From: DASZIT01 sp963770635
Lineage (GTDB): Bacteria > Actinomycetota > Acidimicrobiia > Acidimicrobiales > RAAP-2
Length of the DNA: 64,000 nucleotides
Assembly: GCA_963770635.1 (NCBI GenBank)
Contig: CAVYQI010000006.1
Location: 310,001-374,000 of the forward strand
Direction: 5' to 3'
The translations under genes and the position numbers were made by a program. Shown in pieces: positions 17,861-25,636 of this stretch. Every line of letters begins with the position of its first letter. Positions within the stretch are counted from its first letter, which is position 1. Below the pieces are notes generated by a model. That model was not told the DNA's origin. It saw only the letters and a program-made list of their open reading frames with translations, and did not search any database.

Positions 17861-18052
17861 TCAGCCGGCCTTGGTGTACTGCTGGGTCAGGTATCGGTTG
17901 AGGTCGTCCTCACGAATCCGGAACGACTTGCCGATCCGAACCGCGGCCAGCGCGCCCGTGTTGATGAGCCGGTACACGGTCATATTGGATACCCGAAGCG
18001 TGGACGCCACCTCAGTGACGGTCAGGAACCGCGCTGTCGCATGGTCTTCCAT
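17861..18052 (-). CDS. BldC-like / excisionase-type MerR helix-turn-helix protein
   Basis: A 63-residue single-domain DNA-binding protein: FLTVTEVASTLRVSNMTVYRLINTGALAAVRIGKSFRIREDDLNRYL. The winged helix-turn-helix and size match BldC-type MerR-like regulators, which bind direct repeats cooperatively in actinobacteria. ATG 18052 follows GGAGGAAGG at a normal distance. A 6+6 palindrome containing a -10-like TACAGT lies 24-41 bases upstream. Confidence 0.82.
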   Translation of the reverse strand: MEDHATARFLTVTEVASTLRVSNMTVYRLINTGALAAVRIGKSFRIREDDLNRYLTQQYTKAG

Positions 18053-18075
18053 CGGTGATGCACCTTCCTCCGCTT

Positions 18076-18093
18076 GTGGCGACTGTACGCCAC
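18076..18093 (-). promoter_or_regulatory. Palindrome over the likely -10 of the BldC-like gene
   Basis: GTGGCG, six bases, CGCCAC. On the gene's strand the spacer reads TACAGT, a reasonable actinobacterial -10. A protein bound here would block the promoter, so it is a candidate operator. No experiment supports this. Confidence 0.45.
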
Positions 18094-18205
18094 TGTGACT
18101 CCTGGGGAAAGTGAGAATTTGGGCGGTGCCAGGGACGGCGGGAGCGACGGACGGCCACAGGGCTCCTGATCGGAAGGGCCGGAGGTCGGTTCCGGCCGAG
18201 CGTCC

Positions 18206-18868
18206 TCAGATCTTCGCGATCGCCTTGGGCGCCAGCTGGGCGAAGAAGGTGGTGGCGGCGGAGGTCGTCGACCAGCCGATGAAGACCGCGTTGGATCCCT
18301 TGACGGCGTAGAGAACATCCAGGTAGCTGGACTCATTGCCCTCAGTCAGGATCATCTGTTCGACAAAGCCGGCATCGCCGGTCGAAACCCCGGGGATCGG
18401 CTTGATCTTGAGGCTGGCCGTCACGCTGCCGGATTGCAGGGTGCCACCGTTGCACGACTCGAAGGTCGATTTGAGCGACTTGACCGACGCGGTCGCCTTG
18501 CCGGGGGCGAACATGCCCGCGGTTTGGATCACCGCCGTCGGGTTCTGCCCCGGACTCGCGAAGACCACGCTGGCGCTGGCCGCCGATCCCTTGAGCAGCA
18601 CCAGGTCGGCCACACAGGTCGGCGTCCCCTGGGTGCCGGCGGCGTTCTTGGCGGTGTCCTGGGCCCATCCGGTCGGGAAGTCGGAAGTGGTCAGCAGCAA
18701 CGGCTTGAGGGCAGCGGCCTGGGCCGGGGCCAGGGTGGTGGTCGGTGCCGCGGTCGTGGTGGTGGGGGTGGCCTTGGCCGATCCGCCGCAGGCCGCCAAC
18801 CCGGCCGCCATCGCCAGGGTGATCCCGATGGCCAAAAACCGTGCCCCGGTCGGGCGTCTGGCGGTCAC
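18206..18868 (-). CDS. Lipoprotein with DFPTGW domain
   Basis: A 220-residue lipoprotein: signal with core FLAIGITLAMAAGLAAC and lipobox, Thr-rich spacer, then 'LKPLLLTTSDFPTGWAQD', the same opening as the exported domains of the two membrane paralogs at 1408-3050 and 3291-4799. Two cysteines (TPTCVADL and FESCNGG) fall at similar places to the Cys pair in the paralogs and could form a disulfide. It overlaps proC by four bases (18865-18868). Function unknown. Confidence 0.72.
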   Translation of the reverse strand: MTARRPTGARFLAIGITLAMAAGLAACGGSAKATPTTTTAAPTTTLAPAQAAALKPLLLTTSDFPTGWAQDTAKNAAGTQGTPTCVADLVLLKGSAASASVVFASPGQNPTAVIQTAGMFAPGKATASVKSLKSTFESCNGGTLQSGSVTASLKIKPIPGVSTGDAGFVEQMILTEGNESSYLDVLYAVKGSNAVFIGWSTTSAATTFFAQLAPKAIAKI

Positions 18869-19636
18869 CGGCCCAGTTGTCGGGAGCGCTCCACCGCCGC
18901 CGCTACCGCTTCGATGAACGCCGACCGCACCGCCTTGAACTCCAGGGTGCGCAACCCCGCCGCCGTCGTCCCTCCCGGGGAAGTCACCGCTGCCCGGAGT
19001 TCGGCCGGATCATCTCCGGTCTCGCTCAGCATGCGGGCCGACCCCAAGAACGTGCCGACCACCAGCTTGTGGCTCACGTCCCGGGGGAGCCCGGCCGCCA
19101 CTCCGGCTTCGATCATCGCCTCGGCGACCAGAAAGATGTAGGCCGGCCCGGAGCCCGAGACTCCGGTGACGGCGTCGAGTTGGCGTTCGGGGAGGCGCAC
19201 CACGGTTCCCACCGACGCGAGGATCCCCTCCGCCCAGTCGAGATCCTTCGAGGTGGCGTGGCTGCCGCCGGACATCCCGGCCACCCCGGCGCCGATCAGC
19301 GCCGGGGTGTTGGGCATGGCCCGCACCACCACCGCTCCCGGGTTGAGGGCGGCCTCGAGGCGCTGCCGATGGCAACCCGGCCACCACCGACAGGACCCGG
19401 TTGATCCCGAACCCGGCCAGGGTGCGGCACACCCCTTCAGCGGCTTCCGGCTTCACGGCCAGCAGGGCGTCATCGGCGGCCACCGGGGTGTCCACCACCG
19501 AGAGCCCCGGGTGGGCGCCGACCAGGCGTTGGCGCTGAAGCGGGTCGGGATCGGCAACCACCAGTTCGTCGATCTGGGCCCATCCGCCGGCCAGCAGGCC
19601 TGTGAGCAGGGCGGAACCCATCTTGCCGCCACCCAC
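18865..19636 (-). CDS. proC: Pyrroline-5-carboxylate reductase (frameshifted)
   Basis: Last step of proline synthesis. The N-terminal NAD(P) motif (LLLVGGGKMGSALLTGLLAGG) and ALLAVKPEAAEGVCRTL lie in one frame. From VVVRAMPNTPALIGAGVAGM to the C-terminal catalytic domain (VTGVSGSGPAYIFLVAEAMIEAG, then TSPGGTTAAGL) it is in another. The switch is at about 19355-19375, where a single base change in count joins GLPSA to RLEAALNPG. The start is unclear: GTG 19636 is inside the first strand, and the in-frame upstream codons (RIAPKLL) look genuine, with CTG 19662 as the only candidate. Confidence 0.85.
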
Positions 19637-19794
19637 GAGCAGAAGTTTCGGTGCGATGCGCAGACGCTAGCAGCGGGCCGATAGAGGGTAATCGGCCCTG
19701 GCGTCAGGCGTAACTTCCAATTCCTTCAGCTGAGTGCGGCTCGCTTGGCGCCCGGAGGCCGCCCGCTTGCCGGCTGGAACCCCAGGCCAATCGA

Positions 19795-20316
19795 TCAGCT
19801 CCGAGCCGCCCGCGGCCGGCGCCGGTACATGCCCTCATAACCGAGGAGCATGGCGGTCGGGAAGCACTCGTCGGTATAGGCCAGCGACGCCCCCATCACC
19901 CGGTCCAACTCCTCGTCGTCGACCCGCTCGACCGGCACCCGGCCCACCAGGTAAATGGCCTCCTCGGGGCCGAGGGCGAAACTCATCCCCAACAGGTCGG
20001 CATTGCGCTTGAGCAGGTACTCCCAGGTGGCCTCCACGTTGGTCTCGGGAGCCGGCATGAACTGGGCCTCGTGATGCAAAGTGCGCTGGCGCAGGGTGAG
20101 CCAGACGGTCACGAACTCCTTTTCATCGCCGCGCATCCGCAGGTACCAGCGGGCGGCACCGGTCACCGGATCCCCGCCCTCCTGGCGCTCGGCGGCCACC
20201 AGGGCACTGGTCTGGTCGGCCAACTCCCGCTCGGCCCAGGCGTCGATCACCGCGCACACCGCCTGGCGCTCGGCCTCGCTCAGGATGCCGCCCCACCGAT
20301 CGGCGGCCGGGGTCAT
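19795..20316 (-). CDS. YbjN-domain protein
   Basis: About 173 residues from ATG 20316, which overlaps the mshA stop as ATGA. Strands such as 'KEFVTVWLTLRQRTLHHEAQFMPAP' and the segment 'NADLLGMSFALGPEEAIYLVGRVPVERVDDEELDRVMGASLAYTDECFP' fit the YbjN/type III chaperone-like fold. A YbjN gene directly after mshA is also seen in mycobacteria (Rv0486-Rv0487), which supports both calls. Its role near mycothiol synthesis is not known. Confidence 0.8.
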   Translation of the reverse strand: MTPAADRWGGILSEAERQAVCAVIDAWAERELADQTSALVAAERQEGGDPVTGAARWYLRMRGDEKEFVTVWLTLRQRTLHHEAQFMPAPETNVEATWEYLLKRNADLLGMSFALGPEEAIYLVGRVPVERVDDEELDRVMGASLAYTDECFPTAMLLGYEGMYRRRPRAARS

Positions 20317-21660
20317 GGCCCGAGGGTCGAAACCGGCACCGAGACCGCCGGCACCGACAGCGCCGGCACCGACAGCGCCGGCACCGTCAGCGAGCACTCG
20401 ACGAGGCGCTCGGCGGTGAGCTCCTCGTAGGTGTCACGCAGCAGGGAGGCGGCCCGCGCCCAGGTGTAGCGGCGGGCCCGGACCACCGCCGCGGTGGCCA
20501 GGCGCTCGGCCAGCAGCGGGTCGGCCAGGATCTGCCGAGACCGCCGCGGCGAAGGCCTCCGGCGTCGAGGGTCGTCGACCAGATAGCCGGTGCGCCCGTG
20601 GTCGACCAGGGTGGTGAGCCCGCCCACGGCCGCGGCCACGACCGGGGTCCCGCAGGCGGCCGCTTCGAGGGCGACCAGGCCGAAGGACTCGGAGCGGCTG
20701 GGCACGACGACAGACGTCGGCGGCGCGGTAGTAGGTCGAGAGCAGCTCGTGGGGCTGCGGTGCCACGAAGCGCACCCGTTCGGCCAGCCCGAGCTCGTCG
20801 ACGAGCTTCTGCATGCGGCCAGGTGCTCTTCGCCCCGGGGTCCGCTCGGGCCACCCACGATGAGCAGCGGGCGTCGGGCTGGTCCGCGTCAGCGCCGCCA
20901 AGGCCCGCACGGCCACGTCGGCCCCCTTCAGGGGTTGGATCCGGCCCACGAACAGCAGCAGCGGCGCCGTCCGCGGGCAGGCCGAGCGCCCGGCGCGCCT
21001 GGGGCCGGTGGCCGGGACCGAAGAAGGCGTGGTCGACGCCGGGCGCCACGACGCGGATGCGGGCCGGGTCACTGTCGTAGAGCTGCGCCAGCTGCGCGGC
21101 CTCGACCGAGCACGACGCCAGCACGACCTCCGAGCAGCGCATGATGGCGGCCTCGGCCTCGGCCCGCCGGTGGGGCTCGTCGCTCGACACCTCCTCGGGG
21201 CTGGCCTCGGCCTTCACCCGGGCCAGGGTGTGGAAGGTCGACACCAGGGGGAGGTCGAGCTCGTGCTTGATGCGGTGCCCGGCGATGCCCGACAGCCAGT
21301 AGTTGGCGTGCACGGCGTCGAAGCCGGTCTCCTCGTGCACGAGGGGGTCGACCCCCGCACCCGAGGTCATGAGCGACAGGACGTTGTCGGTGAACTCGTC
21401 GACCACCGCGGGCAGCTCCTCCTTGGCCATCGGGGCCCAGCGGGCCGGCCGGCACGTGGTGGACCCGGAACCCCGGCTCCACCGTCACCGTGGCCGGCAG
21501 GATCGTCCGACCAGGCCCGGGTGTAGACGTCGCACTCCACCCCGGCCCGGGCCAGGGCGCTCGACAGCTCGCGCACGTAGACGTTCATGCCCCCGCCGTC
21601 GCCGGTCCCGGGTTGGGCCAGCGGCGAGGTGTGCAGGGAGAGCACGGAGAGGCGACGCAC
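20313..21660 (-). CDS. mshA: D-inositol-3-phosphate glycosyltransferase (mycothiol synthesis), multiply frameshifted
   Basis: First enzyme of mycothiol synthesis: joins GlcNAc from UDP-GlcNAc to inositol 3-phosphate. Family segments appear in order but hop between all three frames: HTSPLAQPGTGDGGGMNVYVREL; GFRVHHVPAGPL; AVHANYWLSGIAGHRIKHEL and SDPARIRVVAPGVDHAFFGPG; LLLFVGRIQPLKGADVAVRAL; QKLVDELGLAERVRFVAPQPHELLSTYYRAADV; SESFGLVALEAAACGTPVVAAAVGGL; ILADPLLAERLA. At least eight frame changes lie between 20500 and 21550. All active-site segments survive, which argues for sequencing indels. GTG 21660 or 21663 is the start. Confidence 0.85.
20332..20391. repeat. 15-base tandem repeat at the 3' end of mshA
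   Basis: Units of GCCGGCACCGACAGC at 20347, 20362 and 20377 (the last with one change), plus a diverged copy before them. On the minus strand they encode repeated Leu-Ser-Val-Pro-Ala at the very C-terminus of MshA, beyond the catalytic fold. Confidence 0.75.
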
Positions 21661-21892
21661 CACGGCGCCGAGCCTACCGGGACGACCCGATCCGTGCGGC
21701 ACTCCGGCCTCGGCGCCAGGCGCCCGGTTGGCGGATCAGCCGGCGGCAGACCCCCGCTGGGCGGCCCGTCGGCCGGCCCGCCCGCCCCGGCCGCCGGCTG
21801 CGGCCCGGCCACGGCTCTCGGCCCGATCGCCGGCCGGGCCGGTGCCCCGGCCGGGCCGATCCCCGCCCGGGCTGCGCCTCGCGATGTCCGGC

Positions 21893-22312
21893 TCAGCCCG
21901 GCCGGTCGCGGCCACGACCTCGGCCCCGGCCCCGGCTCGCCGCCGTCGCCGCCTCGGCGCTGTCCTCGTTCTCGTGCCGGAAGGACAGGTAGATCCGGAT
22001 GAGCGCCTGCTTCTGCTCCTCGTTGAGGTGGGCGTCGGCGAGGATCTCGCGGGCCAGGTCGGTCTCCCCCGTGCCGGGCTCGAGGATGCCGGCCTGGACG
22101 TAGAGGGTCTCGGCCGAGATGCGCAGGGCCTTGGCGATCTGCTGGAGGATCTCCGCCGACGGTCGGCGCAGGCCCCGCTCGATCTGGCTCAGGTAGGGAT
22201 TGGAGATCCCCGCCAGCTCCGACAGCCGCCGCAGCGACAGCCGGGCCGTCGACCGCTGCTCGCGGATGAACGCACCGAGGTCGTCCCAGCGCTCGGGGAG
22301 TTGCTTGCACAC
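21893..22312 (-). CDS. XRE-family helix-turn-helix regulator
   Basis: A 139-residue protein. The N-terminal Cro/C1 helix-turn-helix is clear: LGAFIREQRSTARLSLRRLSELAGISNPYLSQIERGLRRPSAEILQQIAKALRISAETLYVQAGIL. A short helical region (ILADAHLNEEQKQALIRIYLSFRHE) follows, then a tail of Arg-Gly repeats. It resembles the Rv0474 type of actinobacterial regulator. It begins 36 bases after the rsiG-like stop on the same strand. About 230 bases separate its end from mshA; they are very GC-rich and show no gene. Confidence 0.8.
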   Translation of the reverse strand: MCKQLPERWDDLGAFIREQRSTARLSLRRLSELAGISNPYLSQIERGLRRPSAEILQQIAKALRISAETLYVQAGILEPGTGETDLAREILADAHLNEEQKQALIRIYLSFRHENEDSAEAATAASRGRGRGRGRDRPG

Positions 22313-22348
22313 CCGGGATCCTTCGACATGGGAGTCCTTCTGCCACGA

Positions 22349-22903
22349 TCAGGCCAGCAGGCCGTCGACCGAGGCCTCGCCGGTCTTGTACCGGCTCACG
22401 ATCTCCGCCTGGAGGGTGTCGATGCGCTCGTGCAGGGCCCGGCGCTCGTCGGAGATGCGGTGTTCGATGTCGTCGAGCTCGTCGGCCATCGAACGGAGCT
22501 GCTCCTGGCTCAGTTCGCCAGACGGCCGGTGTGGTCGGCGCTCAGCACGGCGTCGAGCTCCTCGGTGAGGTCGGACTCCTCGAGGTCGGGAGACATCTCC
22601 GACAGCAGGCGACCGGAGCCCTGCGGGCGGCCCGGGCCCGACGATGATGGCCGGCAGCCCCTCGACCAGCGAGGCCAGATCCGGGGGCTCGGCGCCGGCA
22701 TCGTCGCGGATCGGCCGGGCGGACAGGTAGGCGTGGACGATGTCGAGACGGCCCTGGGCCATGCGGCGGAGGTAGGACACCGCCATCTCGGCCTCCTGGC
22801 ACTCGGCCCGCATGGCCCGGACGTCGTCGAGCGACTTCGACTCGATACCGCGGAGGTAGGAGTCGGTGAGAAGACGACCGAGGTCAGCCTGGAGACTCGC
22901 CAT
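22349..22903 (-). CDS. rsiG: RsiG/AmfC-type protein with two c-di-GMP-binding motifs (frameshifted)
   Basis: About 184 codons. In Streptomyces, RsiG holds sigma WhiG in a c-di-GMP-dependent complex through coiled-coil motifs E(X)3S(X)2R(X)3Q(X)3D. Helix 2 here has an exact copy: EMAVSYLRRMAQGRLD (Glu39, Ser43, Arg46, Gln50, Asp54). Helix 3 has EHRISDERRALHERID, the same spacing with His in place of Gln. The linker (MSPDLEESDLTEELDAVLSADHTGRL) lies in another frame between about 22640 and 22510, so two cancelling indels are present. ATG 22903 overlaps the expected sodX stop as TAATG. No whiG-like sigma gene lies in the window. Confidence 0.78.
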   Translation of the reverse strand: MASLQADLGRLLTDSYLRGIESKSLDDVRAMRAECQEAEMAVSYLRRMAQGRLDIVHAYLSARPIRDDAGAEPPDLASLVEGLPAIIVGPGPPAGLRSPAVGDVSRPRGVRPHRGARRRAERRPHRPSGELSQEQLRSMADELDDIEHRISDERRALHERIDTLQAEIVSRYKTGEASVDGLLA

Positions 22904-23374
22904 TACCGACGATCGTACTCCGCAGCCCAGGGCGCCACGGCCCGTTCGCCCGGGCGGGGCGTAGCGGTAGACGGCTCGGCCCAGCACCGACGACATCGGG
23001 ACCGGGCCGAACGTCCGGCTGTCGGTGCTGGCCTGGCTGGCATCGCCGAGGACTTCGACGGTGCCGGCGTTGCTGTCCACCGACGACACTCGCTTGACCA
23101 GAACCCTGCCTGGATGCCGGGGGTCGCGCACCGCCACCACTTCCCCGGGCTTCACCCCGGGTGCCCCTCCGAACAAAGCCGCCAGGCTCCGGAGTGCCGG
23201 CCGGACCACCAGCAGACAGTCACCGGGAAGGAGGGTAGGCTCCATCCACCGACCCTCCACCTCCACCCGGCGCACCGTTCTGGACAGCGCCACCGCGGCG
23301 GCGAGCGCGACGGCCAACCCGGCCAGGATTGCCCGGGTCGTCGTCGGGGTAGGAGAGTCGGGCCGGGCCGCCAT
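22903..23374 (-). CDS. sodX: Nickel superoxide dismutase maturation peptidase-like protein (S26 family)
   Basis: Divergent from sodN with about 70 bases between. ATG 23374 gives an N-terminal membrane helix (AILAGLAVALAAAVAL), then the signal-peptidase box VEVEGRWMEPTLLPGDCLLVV and the lysine box RVLVKRVSSVD. SodX is proposed to remove the SodN propeptide. The catalytic Ser of the SM motif is Trp here (TGG where TCG would encode Ser). The frame runs without a stop into the rsiG-like gene; one base shift near 22930 would instead end it at TAA 22905-22903, overlapping the next ATG. I give that end as most likely. Confidence 0.75.
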
Positions 23375-23444
23375 CAGGACAACCTGGATAAGGTGGGCCG
23401 GAATCCCATCGAACCACTCTGCGGAAACGAAGGAGCCCTGCCCC

Positions 23445-23861
23445 ATGCGCATCGTCGACCGCCTGCTGACCTCCGTCGACCATCTGTCCGCACCGGTGAC
23501 GGCCCACGCCCACTGCGACCTTCCCTGCGGTGTGTACGACCCCGCCCAGGCCCGCATCGAGGCCGAGTCGGTGAAGGAGTGCATGGAGAAGTTCAACGAG
23601 TCGAGCGACGACGTGTTCAAGACGCGGGCCGTCATCATCAAGGAGGAGCGGGCCGACCTCGTGAAGCACCACCTCTGGGTGCTGTGGACCGACTACTTCA
23701 AGCCCGAGCACCTCGAGAAGTACCCGCAGCTCCACGACATGTTCTGGAAGGCCACCAAGACGGCCGGTGAGGCCAAGAAGACCACCGACGCCAAGGTGGG
23801 CGAGGGGCTGCTCGACCAGATCAAGGAGATCGACAAGATCTTCTGGGAGACCAAGAAGTAG
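23445..23861 (+). CDS. sodN: Nickel superoxide dismutase
   Basis: Converts superoxide to oxygen and hydrogen peroxide. 138 residues from ATG 23445, with AAGGAG about 10 bases upstream. The 22-residue propeptide ends ...SAPVTAHA. Cleavage exposes HCDLPCGVY, the nickel hook whose His1, Cys2 and Cys6 bind nickel. The rest is the four-helix bundle (ARIEAESVKECMEKF, then KEERADLVKHHLWVLWTDYFKPEHLEKYPQLHDMFWKATK). Length and motifs are standard. Its stop is six bases from the convergent zinc-finger gene. Confidence 0.96.
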   Translation: MRIVDRLLTSVDHLSAPVTAHAHCDLPCGVYDPAQARIEAESVKECMEKFNESSDDVFKTRAVIIKEERADLVKHHLWVLWTDYFKPEHLEKYPQLHDMFWKATKTAGEAKKTTDAKVGEGLLDQIKEIDKIFWETKK

Positions 23862-23867
23862 GAGTCG

Positions 23868-24101
23868 TCAGGCCGGGCAGGTGCCGCACCTGCGTGCGGT
23901 GGGGAGTTCGGCGAGCCGGGCGTCGTCGATGGGTTCGCCGCACTCCTCACACGTCCCGTAGGTGCCGGCGTCGAGCCGGGCCAGTGACTGTTCGACCTCG
24001 TTGAGGAGGGCGTCGACCTCGTCGATGTCGGCATCGGTCACCCCGGCCTCGGTCACCTCGGTCTCGACCTGGGTGTCCGTCGGGTTGAGGTCGGCATCCA
24101 T
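23868..24101 (-). CDS. DksA/TraR-type zinc-finger protein
   Basis: A 77-residue protein from ATG 24101. An acidic N-terminal helix region (TDADIDEVDALLNEVEQSLARLDAGTYG) leads into a C4 zinc finger: TCEECGEPIDDARLAELPTARRCGTC. It corresponds to the zinc-finger half of DksA/TraR proteins without the long coiled coil that enters the polymerase channel. It could bind RNA polymerase or another partner; the sequence does not decide. It is divergent from the aminotransferase at 24132 with 30 bases between. Confidence 0.82.
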   Translation of the reverse strand: MDADLNPTDTQVETEVTEAGVTDADIDEVDALLNEVEQSLARLDAGTYGTCEECGEPIDDARLAELPTARRCGTCPA

Positions 24102-24131
24102 CCCCGGGATCGTACCCGTAGGGTAAGGGCC

Positions 24132-25559
24132 GTGAGCGGCCCCACCCCGACGTCCGACGCCAGTCCGTCGGCGGCCGACCCTCTGACCGAGCTCGTCGGC
24201 ACCGGCCAGCTGGTCCCCTGCCTCGACGGAACCGACCGGCCGGCCATCGAGCTCGACCAGGCCGCCTCGACCCAGGCCCTGCCCGGGGCCGCCGCCCGGG
24301 TGTCCGAGTTCATCCCCTGGTATTCGAGCGTCCACCGCGGCGCCGGCTACCGCTCCCGCCGGGCCACCGCCGCCTACGAGGAGGCCCGCCGGGCGGTGTT
24401 GGGATTCGCCGGGCGGGATCCCGACGGCGACGACGTGGCCGTGCTGTGCCGCAACACCACCGAGGCGATCAACCATCTGGCCTACCGGTTGCGGCTTTCT
24501 CCCGCCGACGTGGTGGTGACCACCGTCGTCGAGCACCACGCCAATCTGCTGCCCTGGGGGCGGGTGGCCCAACGCCGCTATGTCGAATGCACGACGGAGG
24601 GCACCTTCACGGTCGAGGACGTCGAGGCGGCGCTGGACGCCGAGCCAAAGCCGAAGCTGCTGGCCGTCACTGGGGCATCGAACGTCACCGGTTGGTTGCC
24701 GCCCCTCGCCACCATCATCGAGAGCGCCCACCGGCGCGGCATCCCGGTGGCCGTCGACGCCGCCCAACTGGCACCCCACCGGCCGCTCCCCTCCACCGCC
24801 GATTACCTCGCCTTCAGCGGACACAAGCTCTATGCCCCGTTCGGATCGGGAGCCTTGATCGGACCCCGGTCCACCTTCGAGACCGGTGATCCGTTTCTGG
24901 CCGGCGGCGGGGCGGTCGACCTGGTCGGGTTGGACGAAGTGGTGTGGACGGCTCCGCCCGACCGGGAAGAGGCCGGCTCTCCCAACGTCATCGGGGCGGT
25001 GGCGCTCCATGCCGCCATCGATGGGCTGGATGCCATCGGCTGGGACCGGATCGCCGCCCACGAACACGCCCTGGTCGGTCGGCTGCGAAACGGACTCGAC
25101 GGCATCGACGGCGTGCACCTCCTCGGGCCGGCGGCGGACAGCGGAGTCGACACCCTGCCGGTGGCCGCCTTCACCATCGACGGAGTCCACCACGCCCGGG
25201 TGGCGGCCCGGCTCAGCGCCGAGTACGGGATCGCGGTGCGCCACGGTTGCTTCTGCGCCCATCCCTATGTGGTGCGGTTGCTGGGTTTGGACGATGTCGC
25301 CGTCGATGCCTACCGAAACGAGGTGCTCCGGGGTGACCACCGCAACGTGCCCGGGGCGGTGCGAGCCAGCGCCGGGTTGGGCACCTCCGGCGAGGAGATC
25401 GACGCCCTGTTGGCGGCCGTGGCCGACCTGGCCGGGGGTCGGCCGGAACCGGTCGCGTACCAGCAGGATCCGGGTACCGGCGATTACTTCCCGGTGACCG
25501 ACCTCCCCGGGTGGCGGGATGCGGCCCGAGAGTTGGGCGCCTCGTGCGCCCGGGGGTGA
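24132..25559 (+). CDS. Class V aminotransferase / cysteine desulfurase-like protein
   Basis: A 475-residue PLP enzyme. PLP features: CRNTTEAINHLAYRL, VVEHHANLLPW, PVAVDAAQLAPHRPL with the PLP-ring Asp, and the Schiff-base lysine in FSGHKLYAPFGSG. Near residue 370 RHGCFCAHPYVVRLLG offers Cys residues where group II desulfurases carry the catalytic Cys. The longer C-terminus (PVAYQQDPGTGDYFPVTDLPGWRDAAR) is unusual for SufS. It starts at GTG 24132. No suf or isc partner is nearby, so a dedicated sulfur or transaminase role is open. Confidence 0.83.
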   Translation: MSGPTPTSDASPSAADPLTELVGTGQLVPCLDGTDRPAIELDQAASTQALPGAAARVSEFIPWYSSVHRGAGYRSRRATAAYEEARRAVLGFAGRDPDGDDVAVLCRNTTEAINHLAYRLRLSPADVVVTTVVEHHANLLPWGRVAQRRYVECTTEGTFTVEDVEAALDAEPKPKLLAVTGASNVTGWLPPLATIIESAHRRGIPVAVDAAQLAPHRPLPSTADYLAFSGHKLYAPFGSGALIGPRSTFETGDPFLAGGGAVDLVGLDEVVWTAPPDREEAGSPNVIGAVALHAAIDGLDAIGWDRIAAHEHALVGRLRNGLDGIDGVHLLGPAADSGVDTLPVAAFTIDGVHHARVAARLSAEYGIAVRHGCFCAHPYVVRLLGLDDVAVDAYRNEVLRGDHRNVPGAVRASAGLGTSGEEIDALLAAVADLAGGRPEPVAYQQDPGTGDYFPVTDLPGWRDAARELGASCARG

Positions 25560-25636
25560 CGAGGGTGGCGGAGCTGGCAGACGGCCTCGAACATTCCCGG
25601 GCGCCGCGACCAGTCCGGTCGGTCGCCCGGCTTCGG

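Noticed and set aside
20500..22950. True pseudogenisation of mshA and rsiG
   Set aside because: Motifs are intact across frames and shifts cancel in places; indel errors explain this better, though reads are needed to settle it.
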